Part shown: in pieces, positions 24,837 through 36,344 of the stretch
Layout: the number at the start of each line of letters is the position of its first letter
Position numbering within the stretch: position 1 is the first letter of the stretch
NCBI RefSeq assembly: GCF_023278565.1
Contig: NC_064680.1
Coordinates: 4,030,001-4,094,000 of the forward strand
Source: Colletotrichum lupini
Lineage: Eukaryota > Ascomycota > Sordariomycetes > Glomerellales > Glomerellaceae
Direction: 5' to 3'
Length of the DNA stretch: 64,000 nt
Program-made: the position numbers and the translations under genes
The notes under the pieces: generated by a model
Told to the model about the DNA's origin: nothing
Databases searched by the model: none
What the model saw: only the letters and a program-made list of their open reading frames with translations

Positions 24837-27800
24837 CTAGAACCCGAATAAGATCTTCCGCCAATTGATCTTCTTCTTTCCATTCTCAGTAGCAGTTGTT
24901 CCGTAACCCTCCTCTTGCACATTATGCTGCCCAACGATGGAAAGGAAGACGTCGTTCAACGTCGTGGGACTGATACTTTGATGCTCGATGCCCAAGATAT
25001 CCTTGTTCTCCTCTAACATCACGATAAGTTGACCGATTGCACTCAACTGGCAGTTCTCCCTACTCTGCATCTCTCTTCTGCTCTGTTGGCTCAGCTGGGA
25101 TCTTTGCAGCACATCTGATGCCGTGACTGAGAACCGCAACTGGCCGTGAAATGTTTGAGACTCCACTTGGGCTGAGGGAAATCGCTGTAGAACCCAGTCT
25201 CGCATGCGATCCATCTCTTCCGATTTCGAGTGTGGAGCAGTGCGGCTGACCAGATGAACATATAGTGAGTCTCCGAAGCGGCTTTGAAGCTTCTCAACTT
25301 CACCTATGGCTAACATGCGTTGTGCGATAATGCCAGCTCGGTTAGCAAGTGCATCAGCCTCTTCCATGCTGTGGGTTGTCAAAAGTATAGAACGACCTGG
25401 CACAATTGTGCTGAGTGTTCGCCACATGATGCGCTTCGCAGCAGCATCGAGGCCTGAAGATGGCTCGTCAAGCAGTATCACCGACGGGTTCCCTGTGAGG
25501 GAGATCCCGAGGGAGAGTTTACGCTTGTTGCCCCCTGATAAGTATTGCGCCATGACATTGGCATGGGCATCGAGGCCGACGGCACGCACAACGGCTTGAA
25601 CTTGCTCCTCAACATCGCCAACTCCACGCAGCCTGGCGTAATGCTGGAGATGTTCAATAACAGTCATGGACTCGACTGCGTCGAACTGTGGACACACTCC
25701 GAGATTTGCCCTGGCTCGTGCTCTCTGGTCGGTGACGGAGACTTGCTCGACGAAAACATCGCCGCCATTACGGCTCGGTTGGATATCACCCCGGATCAGT
25801 GAGATGGTTGTCGATTTTCCGGCGCCGTTGGGACCGAGAAGCGCGAAGACTTCTCCCTGGCGAACACCGAATGAGACATTGTCAACAGCAGTGAAGCTAC
25901 CGAACTTCTTCGTCAGATGTTTGACCTGAAGCCCGTCGCTGTTCGTAGTCGACTCGACCCGTAATAGCTCGCTGGCAATCTCTGGGTCTTCGTGTGCTTG
26001 TTCAGCTCCGGCGCTGGAGTTCCTGCTGCGCTTGAATATCGCAGGTAGCTTGTTCCCACTGTCGTGGTAGAGAAGAATGCCAAACAGCAGTACCGCCTGC
26101 AGGATGAGGTAGAGGATTGGACCTCCATACGCCTTGGTCGCGCCTGGATATCCAAGACCGGTGGCGGAACATGCCAATGAGAAGGTATTGAGACCAATGA
26201 GAAGGGCTCGGAAGACGGATGTGACGGGAAAGAAGGCCGAGATAGTGTAATGTCCTATCAGAATGTTGCGATCTGTGAAAATGGACGGCGAAAAGGTGAT
26301 GATGTAGAGAAAGGCGATCAAATAGATCGCAAAACCGACACTATTGTAGGCCATGATTGCAGCAAAAGTTGCAACTTGGCTGTTGGTGAACAGCGAAACA
26401 ACATAAGACAGGAGAATCGAGGCGATGCCGTACAACAAGAGCACTGGAAACAGGTAGCCAGGGGCGTACCAGATGTCTGAGGAGACGACCAATATGATAG
26501 CTGCAACCAGGAGAGGGAGAAAGAAGACCCCGAAGTCGAAGATGAGGTGCGACGTCCATGTAGATAACGACCGCACTCCGCTGGAGTACTGCAAGCCACG
26601 AGCATGGCTGTGTCTCTCAGCGTTGGGATACAGTCCAAAGAACGACGGAATAATCGAGCAGACGATGCTGAAAAATATGGCCAACTGAACTGTGGATGAG
26701 GTCGAAGAGGGAATGACGCTGTCAAATGGGGTGTATGTGGTCGCAATGCTGATATTTGTCTTGACGATGCTGAGCAGGTTCTGCATGATGACCGCTGAGA
26801 GGACTGCCCCTGTTCCCTCATTATCGGCTCGGTAGGCAACTGTTGAGAGTGTGTCTGGGCTGCCGACCCAAAGCCCACCTGGAGTGACATCCTTGCGATT
26901 GTCTTCCATGTATCGCGTAAGGTCGGCGTAGGTGGCACTTTGCGCAAGTTCGGTGTTCGTGGAGCTATTGGGTCCCGGGAGCAAGAAGGCAAAAAGGTCG
27001 CCAAATGATGAGCTAGAGAAAGAGGAAGAAGGCCCAGCAGCGATAAGAGCTCGGTCAAAGGCCTTCCTGTAGTCATTGAAGCCTTCTGCAGAAGCTTGAC
27101 TAAAGTCTGCCACATCGCAGCTGGCAGGGCTCTCGTCGGCGATAAGGAGCTGCATAATTGTTGCTGCAACGATCGGAACAAGAAATACGATGGCGTATGG
27201 AACCCAGTTGGTCTTGAGTAACGTGAAGCGTTTGCGAATCAGAGTAGGGATTTGCTCAAAGATTCCCGTCTGACGGCCAGATTGAAGCCCCAACGAGTCT
27301 TGTCCACCACTAACAATAGACTTTTCTGTGAGGCCTTTGCCAGAGTCGACTGACCCATGGGCTCTACCCTGACTAAGGGGTTGAAGACCCTCCCCTTGCA
27401 CCTCATCGGCCACATTGAGGAACACATCTTCAATATTTGGACTGGAGATGCGGTAGGAAATGCTTAGAGTCTCAAGGTGACGGATTACATCGGCGGCGAT
27501 GCTTGATGAGGGAGCAGTGTAGATGATGGTATTTGATGCCACAGCTAATGTAGCGCCGTGTATTTCTGGAGGAGCTCTCAAATCCTTTGCATTGAGGATA
27601 TGGATACGGTAGCCGTCTCCGAGAGCGTTCTTCAGGGCTACAGACGAGCCTTCGGCCTTCAGACTGCCCTTAGATAGTATCGCAATGTTATCGGCAAGTA
27701 AGTCGGCTTCGTCGAGGAAATGCGTCGTCAGAATGATGATCCTTTTGCCACGTTCCGAAAGAAGGATGTCCCAGATCTTCCGTCTTGAGAGCGCGTCAAT

Positions 27801-29762
27801 GCCAGAAGACACTTCATCAATGCAACAGACGGCACTTCCACCAGTCAGCATCATGCCAAGCTGGAGTTTGCGCTTTTGTCCGCCAGACAGATGTCGTGAT
27901 TGGGACTTTCGCTTTGTCAATAGGCCAATCGAATCGATCAAGTGCTTGGAGTCCTCCTTGCTCGCAAGGCTCCACGGAGACTTGAGCTGATTAAAGATTG
28001 TGATGTGTTCGGCCACGGTGAGCTCATCCCAAAGAACGTTCTTCTGGGGCACGATACCAATCCCACCAGAGGCATCTATAGAGACACCGCCATGGTTGAA
28101 CCGGCTGATCCCAGCGATGGCATCGAGAGTCGTGCTCTTTCCACTACCATTGTGTCACGAGATATGGATGTGGTTAATGCTGCCCACATTGAGTGGGCCC
28201 GCTTTTTGTGACACATTGGCACCGAGAAGTGCTAGGATCTGGCCCCTCTTTGCCGTTAGATTAAGACGATGAATGGCCACTGTAGGAGCACGAGGCTTAG
28301 ATATGAAAGAGAATAGCCGTCGAAGAAAGCTCGGGTGATAAATTTTGGTCAAGCCGTCAATGACTATAGCCTCTTGTGGCTGGACACCGCCACCCTTGTA
28401 GATTTTACGACTCTCGGAGCCGACTCCATGAATTTGGCGTTCGACGTAGGCGGCAAGCAGTGGGTAAAAAAGGAATTGCAGGACCAGGAAGATCCAGATT
28501 GCAATGCCTGGAAGGGTGGAATTGCTTCCTGGTGGCGTCTTGAGAAGATTCATCGGTTGTCCCTCGCCCTCAAATCGCGCCATGGATCTCACAAAGAAGA
28601 CAAAGGCGCATGGGGTGAATAGCAGGCTCAAGATAGCGACGGCGACAGTGTTTGGGTTGGGGAGTGCCTGTGCCAAAACACCCATAAGAACATAGACCAG
28701 AGAGTTGATGACACCGGAAAGCTGAGCCTTCTTGAAGAATGTCGCGCCGAGGATGGCTTGCGAAGTAAGAGCCAGGCCACCAAAGATGAAGAAGACTAGA
28801 ACAATACCAATGCTAGTCTCTCTCCATATCATGCTCCTCGCTATGACCGATGCTACGACCCAGCCTGGAAAGTAGATTGTGGCGAAAGAGTAGAAATTTG
28901 ACAACGTGCGGATGACCTGGGGCTCCCAGTCATAGCGAGTGGACATCATTGAGTCAATGAGTTGAGAGAGCCCCTTTTCTCGCTCAGTTGCGACGTGACC
29001 GGGCAGATGGTAGCTAACACCAATCAGCGCTAGGATGAAGGAGACTGCCAGATAATCGATGAAAGTCTTTTGGTATTTCCTCCGGACGCTGGCTTGTCGT
29101 TCGTCTTCGGTCTCGTCGGTGAAACCCCATTCCTGGACATTCTCGAGAGACGCTGAACTACCATTTGTCGAGTTCAGACTGGCAATTGCAGAGTCGACGG
29201 CATGTTGAAGAGGGAGCGTATACACTTGAACATCACTATCGTCGTTGTTGACCTTGAATGATGACCCAAAGACTCCATCCCCTCGCAACGTGTAATTCCA
29301 AAGGCCTCCATCACCTTCGGTGGGGGAAGAATGGAAAACGACGGCACCGTAGCAGGTAGTAGTCGCACGGAAAGATGAGCGGCAAATGGAGCCAAGATCG
29401 GAAGGATTTGTGATCGTTGTTGAAATTTTCCCAGCTGCAAAAACCTGAGCAGAGATTGCCGCTATCACGCGGTCTACATCGCCGCCTGATAGTCCGCTAT
29501 TGACGAGAACAACAGTGTCACGAGAGCCATCAGAAGCGGCCAGGCCTTCCGCTAGTGATCTTATAGGTCGAGGATCTGCGATTCCAAACTCGTTCGATGG
29601 GCTGTTGAGATTCTTGCCAATGCCAAGATACACTGTGAGTATGATAGGTAAAAGGATTGCGGTGTAGATAGTTGAGACAGGGTGGCGGGCGAGAAGTATG
29701 ATGAAGTTTTTAGTCGAGAGCACACCGACTTGGCGCCATAATGCGGACTCTGGTGCCGTCAT
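24837..29762 (-). pseudogene. full-size ABCA-type ABC transporter gene, interrupted in NBD1
   Basis: An intronless minus-strand gene with ATG at 29760-29762 and TAG at 24837-24839. Order: first membrane domain (helix 1 about residues 30-50, large extracytoplasmic loop, helices from about 235), NBD1, second membrane domain, NBD2. This is the layout of ABCA-type lipid or amphiphile transporters. NBD2 is complete: GPNGAGKST, LSGGNKRKLS, VILLDEPSSGLD. NBD1 keeps its signature LSGGQKRKL and a Walker B with CCIDEVSSG, but its Walker A (LLGAN/GSGKSTT) is split by a 63-bp insertion at 28152-28214 carrying an in-frame TGA. Without insertion and duplication the frame would be about 1,619 aa, normal for the class, and I see no other stop. 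As it stands only a transporter half would be translated. Confidence 0.85.
28152..28214. mobile_element. 63-bp insertion with 7-bp inverted repeats in the Walker A motif
   Basis: The insert begins GTGTCAC and ends GTGACAC, and is bounded by the duplicated trinucleotide ATT (28149-28151 and 28215-28217; AAT on the coding strand). Removing 66 bp restores the exact codons for the phosphate-binding loop. It looks like a miniature inverted-repeat element or an internal-deletion relic. It cannot be a standard intron, because no register of the repeat gives a segment ending in AG that restores the motif. Confidence 0.7.
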
Positions 29763-31189
29763 GGCAGTATTGAGGGGCCAGTCGGTGTCAGATTGCCGAT
29801 CGTGCGGTGATATAAGAAGGAGTATAGTCGTGGGAGTCGGTGACGTGGTCTTCTGCGGTACTTATGGAAAGAAATCACTGGTAAATTGTTTTGAAAAGAA
29901 GAGGATGGTATCCTTGAGTATGTCGAACTAATTCCCGGAAGAATCACTGGCATCTCACAAGATATTTGAAGGGCCATAGAGGTCGAGAAAGAGACAGGAG
30001 TCAGGGACAACTTTATGCCCAGAGTGGCACCTCCATGTCAGCATAGTTATAGGGCTAAGTTATACAGACATATCTGCCCAACGGCGATGGTGGTACGCGA
30101 GGACGCCTTCCTGACATTTGCTCTTTTGGGACACTCAAGAGGCTTTGTATGGCCAGGGAGCTGCACGCGTCACAAGCTAGAGTGGGAGACTGGTGCAGGA
30201 AGGGCATGATATGAGAAAACCTCAACAGGGGCTAGATGAGGCAGACACGCTCTGAAATCGTGGCAGACAGGTCCCATTGGACAGGCCTCGATGTGTTGAT
30301 GGATGGCAGAGGATTCCACGTGCATCTTCGCGTCTTGGCTGGGCCTGCAACCCCTTCTGTATAGTATTAGACTGTGTCTGAATGAACTTCCAATTGCCTA
30401 ATGTGGTTAGCATATCACTGTCAGATCCATCAGCCACCGATGCCGCCAATGACGGCATTAGTTCCAAGCCCTGGAGAGGCACAGTTCCTGGATGCCTGGG
30501 ATTGTTGGGGTCTTTGTGCGACCTCTAATAGCCATTTTGGGAATCGCTCAGCTTTGCATACCGCCCGACTTGCCAGTCTCCTGATGGCTACATGTTCGAC
30601 ACGCCCAAAGCTTGTATGGATGTCGCTGATTCATGTTCGAGCCATTGCCAAGCAAGTGCACCAAGTGTACGAGTGCAATTGATGCAATGTTGTTGAATCT
30701 TTTGTTTCGATTGGCACTGCCGTTTACATTAGCACGTGGTGGCTAGCATCGCCAGTGCTCAAGTCCATCAAACGGTTGCAACAAAGCTGACCACAGCATT
30801 GCCTAATCGGTGCTCACCATTTCGTTCTCTGCATCAACAGTGTGACGTAGTAATTTCGCGATTAAATTTTGCACATCAGGAGATTTAAGAGTGTTTCTTT
30901 CCGCACTGCATAATGTATTGCCCTGTCAGGCGGAAGCCTTCAGGCCATCGCTCCCGTTTGATTTGAGGAGGCGGAAGAGTGGGATCGTCGTATACTCAAA
31001 GTACTCGACCTGATTTTGCTTCCATTGGCATTCCGTGTCTGGTTTCTCTATTAATACCAGGCCCGCGAACACCAGTGTTCGAGGCTAGGTCGCTTCATTT
31101 TACTTTCCCACCTGTGTCAGAGATAACCGCCCCCACACCGAAAACTCGGCATCCACAACACTCATCTCAGATGTGGGTATAGCTTCATC
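29763..31189. other. intergenic region, 1.4 kb
   Basis: The promoter side of the ABC gene and 5' flank of the tRNA gene. Only short, motif-less open frames are seen. Confidence 0.45.
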
Positions 31190-31282
31190 GGCCCTCTGGC
31201 GCAACGGTAGCGCGTTCGACTCCAGCTTGAGACTCCTCGAGGTGTTATCGAAAGGTTATCTGTTCAAATCAGGTGGGGGTCA
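31190..31282 (+). tRNA. tRNA-Trp (CCA) with a 21-nt intron
   Basis: A full cloverleaf can be drawn. Acceptor GGCCCTC pairs with GGGGGTC and the discriminator is A. The D-arm is GGCGC-AACGGTA-GCGC. Anticodon stem TTCGA pairs with TCGAA around CT-CCA-G, and the T-arm is ATCTG-TTCAAAT-CAGGT. Anticodon CCA is at 31222-31224. The intron (31226-31246) lies after position 37, the canonical place. A box (TGGCGCAACGG) and B box (GGTTATCTGTTCAAATC region) are present, and a T-run at about 31307 can serve as Pol III terminator. Confidence 0.92.
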
Positions 31283-32162
31283 GTATATGCACACGCTGAG
31301 CGCAAGCTTTTTGCCTCATTGTGTAACTTAGTTATCTACCAACCTATGAAGAAGAACATGAAGGAGCCATAGCAGCATGAAACGTTGGTAAGCCTTCATC
31401 ATCTTGCAAGCAACATACAGTAACGACTCCAACGTGAGTATACTGGAGTCTCAGCCATGTGGCAAATGTTCTTCAATGCTTATTGTGGATCAACTAGGGC
31501 TACGTTTTGTCTACCCTTGACCGATGTCACTGACCGAGATTGACCGAGACTCACCGAAATGACCGAAAACTATCTCATCGTTACTGAGGTAAAGCAATGG
31601 CCTGTAGCCCCAAGGAGCACCACTCGCAATCGATTACACGGCCTTTGTAAGATGAGAATCTGATAATAATCATGTGAAGTCAGTCCCTTAGCTCATTCGT
31701 TCTTCCCTCCACTGCCCCTCATGCCGGGACTAGTGACCCCCAATAACAGAGGTCTCAAGCTACTGGCTGATAGTTAGATCTTGTTTCTTTTTATTCAACC
31801 CATTTCCAGCTAAGACTTTCTCTACATCTGGCCACTAAAAGCTGGCCCAGAAGACTTTGATGTTCTATCTTCCTTGCCCGTCAGTACATCTGTGGCCGGA
31901 TGTCTCCTTGGACCGAACCCAGGAGACGGAGTAATCCCGCCCTTGATGGCCTAGATAATGGTCCGAGCTTTCGGTGCTGGCCCGCAACCCCGCGTCTTCA
32001 AGGTCGGAGCTTCGCTCGGTACGCCGGCAGGCACTCGAATACACCCCGAAATTGCCTTATATATGTAATCGGTCATGAGAAGAACTTTGAATTGACAAGA
32101 TTCAATCAGTGAAACATCTGGGCCTGAGCTGTTCAATTACTAGTCTTAAACAAAACGCCATA
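31283..32162. promoter_or_regulatory. intergenic region upstream of the RraA-like gene
   Basis: 880 bp. The proximal 250 bp includes CGGAGTAATCCCG (31927-31939), similar to motifs upstream of the aconitase-like and second MFS genes. A local run of short direct repeats of GACCGA (about 31518-31565) is also visible. No gene is recognised. Confidence 0.4.
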
Positions 32163-32974
32163 ATGTCCCCTCGCGCTCTGGAAGCTCTTCGCAAGTTCAC
32201 CTCCTGTGACGTAAGTGCATCTCTGGCCAAGGTCGTCGATCGGCCGGCTTCAGCCATCAAATCTTATCAATATTGTATCAAAGTAGTCAATAACATCTGG
32301 GTCAGATTGGGGATGCTCTTGTCAAGCTCAAATACCCCCAGGGCGGCTTTCTTGATGGGATCCGCATGTTCTCGCCGGGCGCGTCAGGACGCGTCTTCGG
32401 CCCCGCAGTGACCGTCGAGATGGTGGAGATGAGCAATACCGCGGCGCCCAAGCTAGACAAGCACTTCGTCGACCACAATCAGGAGGCCGGCATTATGTAC
32501 GTCCAGCAACCCAAGGGCTTGCCTTCGGCTTGCTGGGGCGGGCTGATGTCTACGAGAGCAAAGTATCTCGGGGCGGAGGCTGTGGTTATTGATGGTCGCA
32601 TGCGAGACGTTGGAGAGCACAACGAAATGGGATTCCCCGTGAGTTTTCTTCCTCTGACAGTCAAGGAGGGGATGGAAAAACCTGACTGCTTTGGTTAGGT
32701 GTTTGCGCAAGGCACTTCGATCCTCGGATCCAACACTTTCACACGGGCTTCAAGAGTCAATGTGCCGCTCCAGTTCAAGGAAGACCTTTGGATCAATCCC
32801 GGCGACATTCTGGTGGGCGATGCCGACGGCGTCGTGGTTACTCCTGTTTCTCTGGTCGAGAAGGTGGTAGCTCTATGCCAGGAAAGGGCCGAAGTTGATG
32901 AGAAGATGTTTGTCGAACTGAAGAAGGGGGCTTCCATGGGAGACCTCATCAAAAGCGTCCGGAAAGATAAATGA
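32163..32974 (+). CDS. RraA-like / HMG-CHA aldolase family protein
   Basis: Three exons, 32163-32210, 32306-32638 and 32699-32974, give 218 aa, the normal length. The first intron has GTAAGT/CAG borders and reconstructs FTSCDIGDALVKL, the usual N-terminus of fungal members. Active-site features of the family are PSACWGGLMSTRAKYLGA (phosphate/pyruvate loop), VIDGRMRD (Arg and metal-binding Asp) and GDADGVVVTP. The family contains divalent-metal aldolases that cleave 4-hydroxy-4-methyl-2-oxoglutarate or 4-carboxy-4-hydroxy-2-oxoadipate to pyruvate plus a second oxo-acid, besides RraA regulators. In a fungus an aldolase role is more likely. The convergent LigI-like hydrolase next door fits the aromatic meta-cleavage route. 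No targeting peptide is evident. Confidence 0.88.
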
Positions 32975-33155
32975 CAGTTGTAAGGTGGGTAATATTTAGC
33001 AGCTTGCAGTGCAGCCAGAAGTTCTCACGCTTTACATAACGTCTTATTGCCACTGTAAAAGCTTCATCGCTAGACCATTCCCTTGCGTTTGACTTTCACG
33101 ACATGTTGCTTCTTCTCGAGCCCCGGTTCCACCGCGGCCAATCTCATCAAATTCT

Positions 33156-34196
33156 TCACCGTCCAAAGATATGGCTTGGATTCTGAACCATTAGCAGATC
33201 CCACTCCTCATCTGAGAGCCAAGACCTCAGGCTCTTGAGCCACGCCGCATCATCTACCTCGAGATACGGCGTCTCCCTCATGGCAGCCTCGTGTGTCCGG
33301 ACCTTCATTCGCGGCGTATGCGGCCAATCGCTGCCCCACAGCACCCGGTGCTTGTTCGCATCGACAAATGCGCGCACTAGAAACTCCACATCCGAGTATC
33401 CTGGGCTGTCGTCGCTGATGCGATACGGTGCGCTCAGCTTTACCCACAGTAGGCCGTCCCTCACTAGTCTCATCACGGCGTCAAATCCTGGCTGAGCCGT
33501 CGGGTCCTCGCGATGTTCACCGGGCAGCAGACTTGTCGCCTTCAGCAACGTAAAGTGATCTGTAACCAAGATGACGCCTTGCGAGAGTATGACGTCTCGG
33601 ACGAATGGCTCCAGCGTGGTCCAAAACTCGGTGCGGGTCGTCGTCATCGTCAAGCTCCATGGGAGCGAGAGGTCTGTAATCCTGTTCAAATGCGAACGCA
33701 GAGCAACTTTCTGTAGCTCGACATCTTCCATAGCTTTGAACTGATACAGGTTCACGCGAAGGCCGCGGACACCCGCTCTGTGCATCGCAAGTAACTCCTC
33801 GTCTGTCGTCGTTTCAGGATCGATAACGCCAACGGCCCGAGTCTTTTGGCTTCCGAGCCGGGGGATGAACGCCTTGAGAGACGTGCAGTCATTCCCGTAG
33901 GATAATCCATGTGTGAGTACAGATCTCGTGATGCCTAAGCTTCTTTTGAATTGTTCAAATGCGGCAATCGTCGCGGGCGGCGGAGTTAGATGCCTGTTTG
34001 GGCTGTAAGGGAAATATTCGGCTTGACGACAACAGTGCTTGAATTAGCAGGTTTTTCGTTGATGATCTGGCCGCCAGAAAGAAATTTTCGCATGATAAGT
34101 AGACCTACGTTCGAAGATATGGTGATGGGTATCCCATCCGCCGCGCGGGAGCAGAACGGGTTGTCTCTCCTCAATCGATGTAGCAGAAGGAGGCAT
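33156..34196 (-). CDS. amidohydrolase-2 family TIM-barrel hydrolase, LigI-like
   Basis: Exon 1 34196-34109 and exon 2 34021-33156 give 317 aa. The intron (GTAGGT...AAG) was fixed by frame: it reconstructs WDTHHHIFEPEYFPYSPNRHLTPP, a standard start of this family. Motifs: the metal/active-site DxHxH (DTHHH) near residue 23, THGLSYGNDCTSL, RGLRVNLYQ, and LWGSDWPH towards the C-terminus with the catalytic Asp. The family includes 2-pyrone-4,6-dicarboxylate lactonase (LigI) and related lactone hydrolases or decarboxylases. LigI is the closest functional model because the next gene resembles the aldolase two steps later in that route. Substrate is not proven. The start could lie upstream in the same frame, but the chosen Met gives the usual length. 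A pogo-like transposon sits 260 bp upstream. Confidence 0.85.
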
Positions 34197-34456
34197 CGCA
34201 AAGGAACCAGTCAATGCGAGAACGTTTGCCAGTACTGGTGAACGGCAATGCACTCGTGGCTTTGATCGGCGACGAGGGCTCTCCCAGCCAACGACGCCAT
34301 CATTCATATAACAGTCATCTTCACTCGGGTTCCTCCGAGCGGTGGTAACAGTAGCACGGAGACGATGGTTTATGCCAGCACTACGGTAGTTAGAGAAAGC
34401 AGACACAAACACGCATCTTCGACACGTTCACGCGACAAGATCACCAATTGTCTGTA

Positions 34457-34500
34457 AGTCGACCTACCCCCTTTTGGCCACCCCCCCCTTTTGGCCACCC
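34457..34500 (+). repeat. left terminal inverted repeat of copy B
   Basis: Matches the reverse complement of about 36301-36344 with one T/C difference. The sub-terminal GGCCACC unit is duplicated, probably two transposase binding sites. Confidence 0.8.
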
Positions 34501-34638
34501 CATTTCTCCATCCCAGCCACCGTATTAAAACCCTACCCACGATTTTCAAACTACTATAATAATTATAAAAATCGTCTAAATGCAATTCTTTTTTATATAC
34601 TTATTTATCGATATATAATAGTCTTATATATTAAAAAT

Positions 34639-34749
34639 AAAGTTATTCGGGCTCTCAAGGCTATTAAAAAAGGTCTCTTAGTTAATCGGGCCTTAATTAA
34701 GTTCGGAGTTCTAAAGTTAACTCTTTATAACCGTAAGAAAGGCTACTAA
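34639..34749 (+). pseudogene. transposase N-terminal HTH (psq-type) remnant
   Basis: An open stretch of 36 codons reads ALKAIKKGLLVNRALIKFGV followed by LTLYNRKKGY. This matches the pattern of the pogo/CENP-B helix-turn-helix (AI..G.S...AA..FGVP.STL..R). A stop follows at once; the DDE catalytic part is not readable without correcting mutations. Confidence 0.7.
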
Positions 34750-36300
34750 ACGAGGGTAATAGTATTCGTAAAGCTCTAGAGGCTTCCTCTATAATAAGAA
34801 GATTAGCTAGCTTAGTAAGTTCGTATTTAGTATAATCTAGGTATTATATTAACTTACGAATAGTTTATAAAATTCGCTAAGCAAGTTCTAAGATCTTAAG
34901 GGGATATAAATCCTCTTAAAAAGAGATAGATAGACGCTTTTTTAAAGAAGAACTTATTAATTAAGGTCTAGAGAAGTCGTATTATTAATTCGAGGCGTCT
35001 AAATAGGGCTATTATTAATATAATTAAGTTATAGTTTAGATTACTTAATATACTAGAGATTAGCGATATTAAATAGGCTAATAAATATAATATAGATAAG
35101 ACTAGTATCCTAGAGAGTAAGGGATTTAATAGCTTAGTTTTAAGTAAGGTAGAGACTATAGTAGTGCGAAAAAAAGAGCTTAGTTCGCGTGCTTAAGTAT
35201 TTATAATTAAGTATATCTTTACTAATAGTCGAGCTATTAAACTACTAGTTATATATAAAGGAAAGTCGGTATAATAGTAGTAGTTTCTACTTAAACTTAA
35301 CCCTTATACTAATTAGGAGTTTATAATAATAAATAATAGCTAGATGACTAATAAGACTGCCCTTAAGTAGTTAAAAATAATATTCTTACTATAGACTAAG
35401 ACCCCCCCCCCTTAGGGGGCTTAGTATACTTAATAAGCCTCGATTATTAGTTCTAAATAGCTATAGGAGTTATATAATAATAGAATTTATATAGGAATGC
35501 TATAGAAATAACGTCTACTTACTATTCTTATTATTATATACTTCTTATATCCTCTAGCCGTTAGATATAGCTATTTTTAAACTTATTAAGTCTAAGTATA
35601 AGAAGGAGCTTAGTAAGGAGGATATAATAAACAATTCTACTATTATTAGAAAGCGGTACTTCTTAAGCTACTATTAGAAAGCTCGTTTAGCTAGTCTAAC
35701 GTTATTAAATATATAAAGTAAGTAGAAAGTAATTGGACTATATCCCCCTAATATAGCCAGACTACTTACTAATTTAATAGTCCTACCTAACCTAGTTATA
35801 CTAACTAAAAAGACCGCAGATACTAGGTAAGTAACTAGTAATATTAGAAAAGCTATTAACTAGGTATTAGCGGCGTCTATTATTAACTAGTTAATACCTA
35901 AGAAGGCTAGTAAGCTCTGCGATTAGTTAAAGTTATTTATAGAGCTTAGTCTAGACTATAATACTTAACGACTACTATTTAGAAAAGTAAAAAAAGTATT
36001 TAGTAAATAAGCCTACTATTTAGTAATATCTTAGTACTATATTCGAGTTCTAAAAGCTAAAATTAACCGATTAAGGCCGTAGAAAAAGAAGAGTATATTA
36101 ATAAACCTAAATACTAAGTTCGTAAATATTTAGGATATATAGAGAGCTTAGGAGGACTCTAGCGACTATTTAGTTAGTCCTAGTTAACTCGTAGGGGTCG
36201 AATTACTTAAGGAGAATAATAACTATATTATTATAGTAGTAGAAGATAGTTAATTAATTAAGTATAGTTGGTGGCGATGTTTTGATACTATGTTTTGATA

Positions 36301-36344
36301 GGGTGGCCAAAAGGGGGGGGTGGCCAAAAGGGGGTGGGTCGACT
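36301..36344 (-). repeat. right terminal inverted repeat of copy B
   Basis: Ends ...GGGTCGACT next to TA, with two sub-terminal TGGCCAAAAGGGG units as on the left side. Confidence 0.8.

Larger units (their letters stand above)
34457..36344 (+). mobile_element. pogo/Fot-like DNA transposon, copy B, degraded
   Basis: A 1,888-bp element with about 44-base inverted repeats starting AGTCGACC and containing two copies of CCCCCTTTTGGCCACC. It is flanked by the TA duplication (34455-34456 and 36345-36346). The interior is AT-rich with stops but better preserved than copy A. A helix-turn-helix segment of the transposase is readable at 34639-34749. It aligns with copy A over most of its length. A poly-C run (about 35402-35410) lies inside. 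Confidence 0.88.

Noticed and set aside
26318..27181. A 287-codon minus-strand open frame inside the ABC transporter
   Set aside because: Out-of-frame shadow of the transporter, Ser/Arg/Leu-rich with no domain; the transporter frame has full family motifs here.
28152..28214. The insertion in the ABC transporter as an ordinary intron
   Set aside because: It begins with GT on the coding strand, but no register permitted by the AAT duplication ends in AG, and using the next AG breaks the frame and the Walker A residues.
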